A stretch of 64,000 bases of DNA, taken from JBDWFY01 sp039976075. GTDB lineage: Bacteria > Pseudomonadota > Alphaproteobacteria > Rhizobiales > Stappiaceae. The stretch lies in the NCBI GenBank assembly GCA_039976075.1, contig JBDWFY010000011.1, positions 1 to 64,000 of the forward strand, in the 5' to 3' direction. Shown one piece after another: positions 26,004 to 34,900 of this stretch; the stretch's first letter is position 1, and each line of letters begins with the position of its first letter. The position numbers were made by a program, and so were the translations under genes. The notes beneath the pieces are model-generated. The model did no database searches. It was not told where the DNA came from and saw only the letters and a program-made list of their open reading frames with translations.

Positions 26004-26816
26004 TCATAGCCCTGCCAGTTCCTCACTTCGACGTTTTGCCGCTTCGATCGTGCGCGCAATCAAAGGACTGATGCCGTTGGCTTCCTCCGTCAATTCACAA
26101 AGCCCGGCAGCCGTTGTACCTGCAGGAGAGGTTACAGACTTCCGAAGACTGGCGGCGGAGGAACCTGGCTGCATCAGCATTTTGCCTGCTCCCACAACAG
26201 TTTGCGTCGCAAGTTGTGTTGCTACTTCCAGTGGAAGACCGTTTGCTGCTCCGGTTTGTGACAATGCCTCCACCATTGCGAATATGTAGGCTGGCCCGGA
26301 TCCGGACAGGGCGGTCACGATATGCATATCGGATTCTTCCGATAGTCTCACAACGGTGCCGACCGCCTCAAACAATTGCTGTACTGCCAACACCTGATCC
26401 GCTGTCGTCGCGTTGTTGGCGACAATTGCAGTGACACCGGCGCCTACCGAAGCGGGAAGGTTGGGCATGGTCCGTACGACCGGCGTGTTGCTGCCAAGCT
26501 GTTGTTCGAAGTCGCAGAGGGTAAAACCGGCCGCAACCGATACGAACACCGTTGAACCGCCGTTGAAGTTCTCGAATTTCGTGAGAACATCGCGCAGCAA
26601 TTGCGGTTTGACGGCAAAAACGATAATCGCCGGATTTTCAGGTATTGGCAGGTTGATGCGGACGTGTGACTGGGACAGTAACCACTCATTTGGCGTGGGG
26701 TCGCAGACCGTTATTTTCCGCGGGTCAATACCGGATCTCAACCACCCACCCAGTAAGGCCCGACCCATGAAACCACAGCCGACCAAAACCACTTCGGCGC
26801 TGGAATTGTCACCCAT
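26004..26816 (-). CDS. proC: Pyrroline-5-carboxylate reductase
   Basis: NADPH-dependent reductase of 270 residues, normally making proline from pyrroline-5-carboxylate. The Rossmann start is VVLVGCGFMGRALLGG, with FAVKPQ and SVAAGF, VRTMPNLPASVGAG and the C-terminal ALSGSGPAYIFAMVEAL signature. The ATG at 26816 overlaps the end of the aminotransferase gene by 8 bp, so the two are co-translated. Because it is joined to a D-amino-acid-type aminotransferase and a TAXI receptor rather than to housekeeping genes, it may serve in catabolism of a cyclic or D-amino acid. A general proC may exist elsewhere. Confidence 0.9.
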   Translation of the reverse strand: MGDNSSAEVVLVGCGFMGRALLGGWLRSGIDPRKITVCDPTPNEWLLSQSHVRINLPIPENPAIIVFAVKPQLLRDVLTKFENFNGGSTVFVSVAAGFTLCDFEQQLGSNTPVVRTMPNLPASVGAGVTAIVANNATTADQVLAVQQLFEAVGTVVRLSEESDMHIVTALSGSGPAYIFAMVEALSQTGAANGLPLEVATQLATQTVVGAGKMLMQPGSSAASLRKSVTSPAGTTAAGLCELTEEANGISPLIARTIEAAKRRSEELAGL

Positions 26817-27735
26817 GGTCGGCACCGGTTTCACGCGCTACCAGTGCCTTATAGAGTGATTGTATCTTCCCGGTTACTGGCCTGTCTCCGCCGATGGGTT
26901 TGCCGTCGATCTCGGCAACGGGTGTCTGCGCACCAAATGTTCCGGTCAGAAACGCCTCGTCAGCGCCGTAGGTCTCATAGAGTGAAAAGTTCTTTTCAAA
27001 CACCGGAATTTCATTGGCACGGCAAAGCTCAATGACTTTCTGGCGGGTGATGCCATTCATGCAATAGTCACCGGTTGACGTCCAGACTTCGCCCTTTCGG
27101 ACAATGAAGAAGTTGCAGGCGTTTGTTGTATTAACGAACCCATGGGCGTCCAGCATGAGTGCCTCGTCCGCTCCGGCCTGTTCGGCCTGAAGACTGGCAA
27201 TGATGCAGTTGAGCTTTGAGTGGCTGTTAAGCTTGGCATCCTGTGTCATCGGCAGGCCACGGGTCTGTGGGACAGTAGCCAGACGAATGCCGCGTGTGTG
27301 CAATAGATCGACGGGCTTGGAATGTTCCATGATGAGGACCAGGGTCGGTCCGGATTGCGACAAGGCGGGGTGTTGAAACGGTTTGGTTTTAACGCCGCGC
27401 GTCAGCATCAAACGGCAATGAACATCGTCGGTCATGCCATTGGCCTGTGCTGTCCGGTTCAGTGCATCGAGTATGCCTTCACGATCAAGGCCGACCGCCA
27501 GCGAAATCGTTTTGCAGGACGCGAAGAACCGATCCATATGCTCATCGAAGAAACTCCACCGGCCGTTGTGAAGCCGCAGGCCCTCCCACATACCGTCACC
27601 CAGCATGAAACCTGAATCGTAGACGGAAACCTTGGCTTCCTCGCGCGGAACGATATCTCCGTTGACGTAGATCAGAATATCGCGATTGCGTGGGTCGTCC
27701 ATCGCATCATGTGTGGTGGGGCTGTCGCCGGTCAT
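26809..27735 (-). CDS. Class IV aminotransferase, D-amino-acid transaminase type
   Basis: A PLP enzyme of fold type IV, 308 residues. Features are IYVNGDIVPREEAKVSVYDSG at the N-terminus, the PLP lysine in LNSHSKLNCI, EALMLDAHGFVNTTNACNFF and the phosphate-binding GITRQKVIEL. The family includes D-amino acid transaminase, branched-chain aminotransferase and aminodeoxychorismate lyase; the missing branched-chain marks and the neighbouring proC favour a D-amino-acid type. The N-terminus is about 15 residues longer than usual and the ATG at 27735 lacks a clear ribosome site; an ATG at 27702 is possible. Confidence 0.82.
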   Translation of the reverse strand: MTGDSPTTHDAMDDPRNRDILIYVNGDIVPREEAKVSVYDSGFMLGDGMWEGLRLHNGRWSFFDEHMDRFFASCKTISLAVGLDREGILDALNRTAQANGMTDDVHCRLMLTRGVKTKPFQHPALSQSGPTLVLIMEHSKPVDLLHTRGIRLATVPQTRGLPMTQDAKLNSHSKLNCIIASLQAEQAGADEALMLDAHGFVNTTNACNFFIVRKGEVWTSTGDYCMNGITRQKVIELCRANEIPVFEKNFSLYETYGADEAFLTGTFGAQTPVAEIDGKPIGGDRPVTGKIQSLYKALVARETGADHG

Positions 27736-27804
27736 TGTTCTATCGCTCGATTTGAATGCGGGCTCAGATGGCGTGTGCGCCCTGGTGTCAAACGCATTGT
27801 TTTT

Positions 27805-27836
27805 CGGGGCCGTCGATGCGGTAGCGGACGGCCCCG
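27805..27836 (-). terminator. Stem-loop after the TAXI receptor gene
   Basis: CGGGGCCGTC and GACGGCCCCG pair perfectly over 10 bp with a 12-base loop, 24 bases after the TAXI gene stop. No T-run follows on the minus strand; it may attenuate transcription into the aminotransferase and proC genes or stabilise the receptor message. Confidence 0.55.
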
Positions 27837-27859
27837 GTAAAGGGTGCTGGAGGAGGGGA

Positions 27860-28837
27860 TTACATCCAGCCGCGTTCCTTGTAGTAGCGAATTGCGCCCT
27901 CGTGCAGTGGTGCGATCATGCCATTGGAGATCATGTCAGGCTCTTTAAGATCGGCAAATGTCGGACGTAAGGCTTTGAACCGGTTGAAATTTTCAAACAC
28001 GGCTTTGACGAGCTGGTAGACGGCTTCCTCGTCGGTGTCTGTCGAGGTCACCAGTGTTGCCAATGGTCCGTATGACTGGATCTCATCGTCTTGCCCCTTA
28101 TAAAGGCCTGCTGGAATCGTCGCTTTTGAATAGTAAGGCGTATCGGCCACCAGTTTGTCGATCTTGTCGCCCGCAACCTGCAGAAAAACGGTGTCGCAGG
28201 AGACGGTCGCTTCCTTGATGTTGCCAACCGGATGTCCGGCGGAGAACATGATTGCATCCACCTTGTCGTCACAAAGCGCTGCAGATTGTTCGGACGATTT
28301 CAGCTCGCCGGCGAATGCCAGGTCGCTGACCTCAATCCCGATCGTGTCCAACAACACCTCAGCTGTTGCGCGTGAACCGGAACCCGGATTGCCGATGTTG
28401 ACCTTTTTGCCCTTCAGGTCGGCAAGTTCCTTTATCCCTGTATCAGCGCGCGTGAGCACCGTCACCACGTCAGCGTGAGCTGAGAAAACCGCTCTGAGGT
28501 TCTCATTGGGTCCGTTATCGGCAAACACGCTTGAACCGTTCAATGCATGAAACTGCCAGTCGGACTGAACGGTGCCAAAATTCACGTCACCGGCGACAAT
28601 GCCGTTCAGATTGGCAATCGATCCGCCGGTTGCCTGAGCCGTGCAGGTAAATCCATGTTCATCGCTGTCGCGGTTCATGAGTTTGCAGATAGAATTGCCG
28701 ACAACGTAATAAAGCCCGGTCACGCCGGCTGTGCCGATGGTGACGAATTTCTTGTCCTCAGCGCTCGCTGTGCCGATCGCCAGCGATCCCATCATTCCCA
28801 GCGCGCACAGTGTTTTCAGTTTGCCTGCTACTGTCAT
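27860..28837 (-). CDS. TAXI-family TRAP transporter solute receptor
   Basis: A periplasmic binding protein of the TAXI group, 325 residues. The signal peptide ends GTASAEDKK; the family marks FVTIGTAGVTGLYYVVGNSICKL, TAQATGGSIANLNGI and KGKKVNIGNPGSGSRATAEV are clear. GGGAGGA precedes the ATG. TAXI receptors work with a fused DctQM permease, but none is encoded next to it here, so the receptor either uses a permease elsewhere or has another job. It is divergent from a GntR gene and runs into the aminotransferase-proC pair; some TAXI receptors bind glutamate, which would fit amino acid metabolism. Confidence 0.92.
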   Translation of the reverse strand: MTVAGKLKTLCALGMMGSLAIGTASAEDKKFVTIGTAGVTGLYYVVGNSICKLMNRDSDEHGFTCTAQATGGSIANLNGIVAGDVNFGTVQSDWQFHALNGSSVFADNGPNENLRAVFSAHADVVTVLTRADTGIKELADLKGKKVNIGNPGSGSRATAEVLLDTIGIEVSDLAFAGELKSSEQSAALCDDKVDAIMFSAGHPVGNIKEATVSCDTVFLQVAGDKIDKLVADTPYYSKATIPAGLYKGQDDEIQSYGPLATLVTSTDTDEEAVYQLVKAVFENFNRFKALRPTFADLKEPDMISNGMIAPLHEGAIRYYKERGWM

Positions 28838-28926
28838 TTGTTCCTCCCAGTCGAGCTTGTCGCCGCGAGATCATCTCAGCGGCACCATATCAATTCGCAC
28901 ATCATTCGTATTGTCATATTGTTAGA

Positions 28927-28943
28927 TTGTCAACAATTGACAA
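28927..28943. promoter_or_regulatory. Palindromic operator between TAXI and GntR genes
   Basis: TTGTCAACAATTGACAA is a perfect 7-3-7 inverted repeat in the 189-bp divergent promoter region, 84 bp from the gntR-type start. Size and symmetry suit an FCD-type GntR dimer. Confidence 0.65.
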
Positions 28944-29026
28944 AATGAATTGTATGATCCATCTTCGGCAGGATTACGACTCGATCAGATCACACAGGCC
29001 GTTCAGGACAATCGGGAGTACCGCTA

Positions 29027-29704
29027 TTGAATATCCAGCTGTCAGGCATTCAACCGTTGACCGATTCAACATTGCGCGGTCGAACTGTAGATCTGCTGAA
29101 AAGGCTGATCGTATCGGGCGAATTGGCTGCCGGTGCGCGCTTGACAGAGATTGATCTGGCGGAGGCTCTGGGAATAAGTCGAGGACCTTTGCGCGAGGCC
29201 ATCCGTGAGCTGGTCGATATCGGCCTGGTGATCAGCAAACCCTATAAAGGCCTGTTTGTAAGGGACTTTACCCTCAAGGACCTTTCGGAGCTGTATTCGC
29301 TGAGAACAGCATTGGAGCAGTTTGCATTCCGTCTTTGCTGGGACCGGCGAGACGATGCGGCCAAAGCGGACTTGCACAAACGCAATGAGGCCTTGCTGCG
29401 AACCGTGGCTAAAGGTGCAGATCCCTATCAGGCGATCCAGTACGAGCTCGAACTGCACGGATGGTGCTACGAGTTATCTCAGCACACTCTGCTACAGCAA
29501 ACCTGGAATCGGATGAAGCCTAATCTTCAATTCTACTTTGCCATGCACCAGCAAGCCCACAGTCGAAAGGGGCCGCTTCGTCAGGCTCACGACAAGTATA
29601 TCGAGCTGGCATGCGGAGACGATTTGGAGGCGATGATTGATCATCTGGACGAACATATGCGCCAGGGTCTGAAGAAAACGGCCAGTTTTATCACACCCAT
29701 GTGA
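29027..29704 (+). CDS. GntR-family regulator with FCD domain
   Basis: A 225-residue regulator. The N-terminal winged helix contains LTEIDLAEALGISRGPLREAIRELVDIGLV; the C-terminal all-helical FCD ligand domain follows (LYSLRTALEQFAFRLC, ELELHGWCYELSQH, HDKYIELACGDDLEAMIDHL). The start is TTG 29027, supported by GGGAG 8 bases upstream. It probably controls the divergent TAXI-aminotransferase-proC genes through the palindrome between them, with an amino or organic acid as effector. Confidence 0.88.
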   Translation: MNIQLSGIQPLTDSTLRGRTVDLLKRLIVSGELAAGARLTEIDLAEALGISRGPLREAIRELVDIGLVISKPYKGLFVRDFTLKDLSELYSLRTALEQFAFRLCWDRRDDAAKADLHKRNEALLRTVAKGADPYQAIQYELELHGWCYELSQHTLLQQTWNRMKPNLQFYFAMHQQAHSRKGPLRQAHDKYIELACGDDLEAMIDHLDEHMRQGLKKTASFITPM

Positions 29705-29784
29705 CCAAATTGCCCATGAATGCGCTGCGGAGGGCAGGGCTCCCACCCGAGGTTCCTACCCACGTCACGCCTCTTTGCTCCCAA

Positions 29785-29939
29785 TCCACCCAGCCGCAGG
29801 TCGATCACAGTTCGGATGCGGGCGGTGAGATGGTGATGGTTTGGGGGTAGACGCGCGAAGCGCAAAACGCGCTAAACGGCAGATTAGACTTCTCCCAGAA
29901 AACAGTGAGGCTACCATCATACAGTGATGGCCGAGCTAT
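29785..29939 (-). pseudogene. Remnant of a LysR-family gene (C-terminal end)
   Basis: On the minus strand two adjacent frames match the end of a LysR protein. The first reads IARPSLYDGSLTVF near 29939-29900, the second PPNHHHLTARIRTVIDLR near 29847-29794, with a frameshift between them. The same order, TARPFLEDGSLKVL then PPNRHLTARIRTLIDHL, ends the intact LysR gene at 36423-37316. The nucleotide core CGGATGCGGGCGGTGAG is identical in both. No N-terminal part is left, so it is a fossil. Its position and direction relative to the AraC/autotransporter module are discussed in the findings. Confidence 0.75.
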
Positions 29940-29983
29940 ATTCTGGCGAGAACTGCGGCAGTTGCCACTTGTGCATGACGAGT

Positions 29984-31747
29984 TTACGGGGTGACTGGGT
30001 TGGACGCATTGCTGGTCGCCACTTTGAGCGCCTCACCGGGTGTCTCGTTAAATTCCTGCCGGTACATTTTTGAGAAATGACTGGTGCTGGAGAACCCGGC
30101 CGCGTGAGCGACTTCGGCGATTGTATTGTGCTGGCGCATCAGAATCAGATCACGGGCAAAACCCAGGCGAACAGATCGCACAAAGGCGGCTGAGGTCAGG
30201 CCCAGCGACTTTTTCATCCGGCGCCCCAACGTCCGCTCGCTTGTGGCAAGGGCTGTCGCCAGTTCCTTAACGCCAAAATTTTCATCGCTCACATGGGCAA
30301 GGACACAGTCGGTGGCACGGTCAACAAAGCGCTTCTCAGACGGAGGCAGAAGATTTTTGTCAGAGTCCTCCGTCAGAATCGTTTCCAGCGCGCCGATGCG
30401 CGCGTTTGTATTTTCCAACGCCTCGGCATGCTCTGTCACATCGCTGCGCAATGTATCGGCCTCCAGGATGGCGGCCTGTTTTTGCTGCTGCAGCGCTTTG
30501 ACCATGACTGAAATTGCGATCAGCATGAAGGTCGTTTCCCCGACAATCGCAAGATAGTAACCCCAGCCGATGGGGTTGAGCAGAATGAGTTCGTAAGCGT
30601 GGGCCGCCCGAACGATCTCCGGCGGAAAAATGAAATAATAGACAGCGATGACCAACCCGCAGACATAGAACAGGAGAGACAGCGCAATCGGCCTTGCCTG
30701 CGGTAAGCCCTCCCTGATTTTGATCAGGGAGACGATCAGCAAAATGAACGGGCTGAGGATGTATGACAGATGCAACGGGAGCGCCAGGGTCCACGGGTCC
30801 AGCACCGCAAGACTTGTCGTGATCAGGGCGGCGACTGTCAATAGGGCGAACAGAACTTTCAGGCGCCGCTGCCGCGCATCGACCTCAAGCAGGATCCTGC
30901 AATATTGAACATTTGCGAAGACGCCGACCCCGGTGAAAAAGAACATAACCGGTGACAGAATGGTCACCGGCAATTCGACGCCCAGAAGGTGATGGGCCCA
31001 GCCGTCATAGAGAAACGAGAATATAAACTGAGAGGCCAGATACAGCGTATAATATTTATAAAAACGGACTTCTATCTGCCGGAAAATGATCAGGCTGAAG
31101 ATGATAATCGACAGGACATAGCTCAGAAACAGCGCGTTTATTACCATCGCGCTGGTGGACCAGTCGGTCAGCAGGCCCGGCGTGGTGATGACCGGTGTAA
31201 TCGTCGGCTCAACAGTGCCGGCAATGCGCAGATAAAAAGTTCTCGTTTCACCCGATCCCATAGCCAGTGGCAAGGCGGGCTTTATCGTGCGCGATGCTCT
31301 TTGTGAAGAAGGTATGGTTCGGCCATCTTGAGCAATGATGATACCCTCATCCTGCCGCTGCTCATACAGAACCACCTCGTCAAAAATTATCTCGGCAAAA
31401 GTGACAATCCATGCCTTGGCCTTGTCGTGCTCGTTCTGCGCCGTGAAACGAAGCCAGAGCGCCTGACCGGGTAATGGTGCCTGAATTACTGAACCACAGG
31501 ATTTATGAGTAAATTCCCGCAAGAATATCGCATCGCTCTCAAGCATGCCTGTGTCATCAAGAAAGTACTCAACATTCAAGGCACGTAACTGATTTTCAGA
31601 TTTTTCCAATAATGTATTGTCAATTCCCGCTATCTGACCGGATACACAAGTATTACTTTCACCTTCAGCGCGCGATTGCAGAGCCGATACTGATAAAAAC
31701 AGCAAAGCAGCGAAAAATACCGCTCCTCTCTGCAGATAGCTTTTCAT
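29984..31747 (-). CDS. Membrane-bound regulator: 7TM-DISM receptor fused to AraC domain
   Basis: A 587-residue fusion. A signal peptide (SVSALQSRAEG) leads to a periplasmic DISMED2-like beta domain (about 35-185; LWLRFTAQNEHDKAKAW, RTFYLRIAGT), then seven membrane helices (about 195-405), a short coiled coil (QQQKQAAILEADTLRSD) and a C-terminal AraC DNA-binding domain with both helix-turn-helix units (VKELATALATSERTLGRRM and NTIAEVAHAAGFSSTSHFSK). This builds a one-piece receptor that senses outside the membrane and binds DNA inside. The ATG at 31747 fits the signal peptide. It is divergent from a large autotransporter gene whose upstream region contains AraC-like direct repeats, so that gene is the likely target. 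Confidence 0.85.
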   Translation of the reverse strand: MKSYLQRGAVFFAALLFLSVSALQSRAEGESNTCVSGQIAGIDNTLLEKSENQLRALNVEYFLDDTGMLESDAIFLREFTHKSCGSVIQAPLPGQALWLRFTAQNEHDKAKAWIVTFAEIIFDEVVLYEQRQDEGIIIAQDGRTIPSSQRASRTIKPALPLAMGSGETRTFYLRIAGTVEPTITPVITTPGLLTDWSTSAMVINALFLSYVLSIIIFSLIIFRQIEVRFYKYYTLYLASQFIFSFLYDGWAHHLLGVELPVTILSPVMFFFTGVGVFANVQYCRILLEVDARQRRLKVLFALLTVAALITTSLAVLDPWTLALPLHLSYILSPFILLIVSLIKIREGLPQARPIALSLLFYVCGLVIAVYYFIFPPEIVRAAHAYELILLNPIGWGYYLAIVGETTFMLIAISVMVKALQQQKQAAILEADTLRSDVTEHAEALENTNARIGALETILTEDSDKNLLPPSEKRFVDRATDCVLAHVSDENFGVKELATALATSERTLGRRMKKSLGLTSAAFVRSVRLGFARDLILMRQHNTIAEVAHAAGFSSTSHFSKMYRQEFNETPGEALKVATSNASNPVTP

Positions 31748-31824
31748 GAATGCCGACTCTCTTATTTGATGGCGAGATTCGTACACTTATCTGATTGCAG
31801 CGAAATTGCAGTACACACATTCGT

Positions 31825-31861
31825 GCGCATATCGGACAAATGCAAGCGCATATCCGTCAAA
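31825..31861 (+). promoter_or_regulatory. AraC-type tandem half-sites before the autotransporter gene
   Basis: GCGCATATCGGACAAA (31825-31840) and GCGCATATCCGTCAAA (31846-31861) are direct repeats, 14 of 16 bases equal, with starts 21 bp apart. Two helical turns is the spacing of araI1/araI2-type half-sites. They lie between the membrane AraC gene and the autotransporter gene, about 110 bp before the chosen autotransporter start. A second short pair, ATTGCAG at 31794 and 31805, lies on the regulator side. Confidence 0.65.
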
Positions 31862-31972
31862 ATACGGATGGTTCATTTCAATTTTCGCCTCCGCTTGCAA
31901 CAAAGCCTGACGCTCGGGAGCCCGCGCTGTGAAGCGCATCGCTCTCCTGCCAGTCAACATGACTTTGTGACA

Positions 31973-34900
31973 ATGAAACGGCTTGATGTGACATTTTGTA
32001 AGTTTGGGTATCGCTTGAACCGCTTTCCAGTTTCAACGGCGTGCGCGGGGATTGGCGCGAGGCCAGTAAGGCGTCTTTGGAATGCGCACCTGCTGGCATC
32101 AACGGCACTTGTCTTTGCAAGTGTGCTCAGCTTTGGTCCCGCCGAGGTTCATGCGCAGCAGATAGATGTTGCCGCCGGTGAGACCACAACGATCACCACG
32201 TCAACGCCATTTGATGACATCAACTTCCTCGGTGACGGGACAATTACCGGTGTGGGACCACTTCGGGAAACCGGTTCGCCGACCAGAATAGATGTGGCAG
32301 GAGGCGGGTCTGCGGTCATTGAAACCAACATTGTTGATGGTGCCGGTGGAAATGGTGTGTTGTCGGTCAATGGAAACGGCGGTTCCGGTACTTTGACCCT
32401 GACGGGAAACAATACATATTCAAGTGGCACAAGCGTCCAAAACGGAACGCTAATTCTGAACAATGCAGACGGCAACGCAATCAGAGATAATGCATCACTC
32501 GTCGCTTCCGGGTCGGCGATCATCGAATTTAAAACCGATGAAGTGATAGGTAGGCTGGGAGGAAATGGAAAATTCCTCCTGAATTCAAATACGATCACCC
32601 TTACCAACACATCAGGAGACGTATTAAACGGGTCCATTTCAGGCGCCGGCAATATCGTCATTGACACTGGCGGTGGTGAGTTTGACCTCGCCGGAGAAAA
32701 CACATTCACCGGATCGACGACAATCAACAGCGGCACTCTAAACCTTGGGCGTTTCGGTATTGGTGGAGCGGTGATCCCGGATGCCAATTCCATTGTCGTA
32801 AATGGCGGCGAATTGAACATTGAAGTATCCGAAACAATCGGATCCCTCGCCGGAACCGGTGGAATGGTCACGGTTCCTACCACTAATTTGGGTGGCGCAC
32901 AGACGCTAACGACCGGCGGTAACAATGCCAGCACCACTTTCGGCGGTTCCTTCAGCGGCCCGGGAATTGTCGATAAACGGGGTACCGGCACATTCACCCT
33001 CTCCGGCGACAATACCGGGTTTGACGGCACGATTGAGGTTTCTGAAGGAACCCTAAGCCTGGCAACAACGGCTGCGGCCGGCGACGGCAGTTTCTCCATC
33101 ACCACCACGGGCTCGGTAATCGACTATGCCGATGGTGTGACCAGTGCGGCACCGATAAACATCAACTCCAACACGACCCAGCTTCAGGTGCTGGCCGGGA
33201 CCGCAACGCAGTCGGGCGTGATATCTGAGACGGGCGGGGCGCGCCCGCTAGAGAAAATCGGCGATGGTACGCTGATACTGGCCGGCAAAAATACTTACAC
33301 CGGCGGCACCACACTAACAGCGGGCACTTTGGGTTTCGCTGGACCCAACCTCCTGGCGATTTCGGGCGATCTGATCATCAATGGCGGCACGTTGGATCTC
33401 AGTGATAGAAGTCTATCCGTCGGCAATCTCTCCGGCACAGGTGGAGTGATCAAGGCCAGTGACATTTTCGATTTACTTTTCGTCAACCAGACCGTCAACG
33501 GCACCTATGCCGGTGATTTTTCAGGCACGACGCTCATCAATGCTCCCTTCTTTTCAAAGACCGGGGGAGCGACTCTCACGCTGAGTGGCAACAACACGAT
33601 TACCGGCGGCGGAACCTTCGAGGTACTTGGAGGCACGCTTCGGTTGGATGGCGGTAATGCCATTGGCGATAGCATGTCTCTTAGTATCTTTGGCGAGGTG
33701 GAGTTGTTGGCTGACGAGACGATCGGCCTGTTTGATGGCAATGGAGCCCTCAACCTCAACAACAACACGTTGACCTTGGGCATAGAAGGTGATTCCACTC
33801 TTAAAAGTTTTTTCGGCGTCATTTCCGGCACGGGCGGCATCACGATGGACGATGCGACCGGTGTCCTGGGCGATCTGGATATCATTCGGCTCAGAGGTGC
33901 GAACACCTTCACCGGTCCCTTGACCATAAATGCCGGTGGAGTAATTCTGCAAAACGGTGCAGCGCTTGCCGACACGGTGGATGTGGTGCTTGCAGGCGAC
34001 GCACGGGCACAATTGCAAATCGACAACAGCGAGACCATCGGCTCCCTGTCCACCGGTGTTGGAAGTTCGGTGACCATCAGCGGAGGACAGGTCCTCAATA
34101 CCAATGGCACCAACGCCTCGACGGTGGTTGCGGGCACCATATCCGGCGGCGGATCGCTGGTGAAAGAAGGTACGGGCACGCTGACGCTTTCGGGGGCAAA
34201 CACTTATACCGGCGGCACTACGGTTGCGGGCGGCACGCTGTCCCTGCAGAACGATCTGGCGGCAGGCCTCGGCACGATCACCACCACCGGATCCGTGATC
34301 GACTATGGCAACGGCGTCACCATCGCCAACACGGTCAATGTCAACTCCAACACGACCCAGCTTCAGGTTCTGACCGGAGCAGCCACCCAGTCAGGCGTGA
34401 TATCGGAGACGGGCGGGGCGCGCCCGCTGGAGAAAATCGGCGATGGCCGGCTCGATCTGACGGCGATCAATACCTACACCGGCATCACGACCGTGACAGC
34501 AGGCACTCTTGGTCTGACCGGTGCGGGATCGCTCGCATCGACAGATATTCAGATCAATGAGGGGTCTCTATTCACCGATGGGGATGCTCTTGCTGCCGGG
34601 GCAACGTTCAGTCTGACGGACGGCCTGTTCGATGTGCAGGGCAACGAGACTGTTACCGGTCTTGAAAATGACGGCGGCACGGTCAGCATATCGGTGGGAT
34701 CGGTCTTTACCGCAGGCGCCATCAACCAGAGCGGTGGGCTGTTCACCTCAGAGGGATTCACGACCGGTCCGTTCACCCTCAATGGCGGCACTTTGGCAGG
34801 CAACGGCACGTTCAACGGCAATGTGACAGCAAATGGCGGATTTGTCTCTCCGGGAAACTCAATCGGCACCCAGATCATAAATGGCGACTACACCCTCAAT

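Noticed and set aside
31766..31972. Possible longer N-terminus of the autotransporter
   Set aside because: It would cover the divergent promoter and direct repeats, and the signal-like segment lies after 31973.
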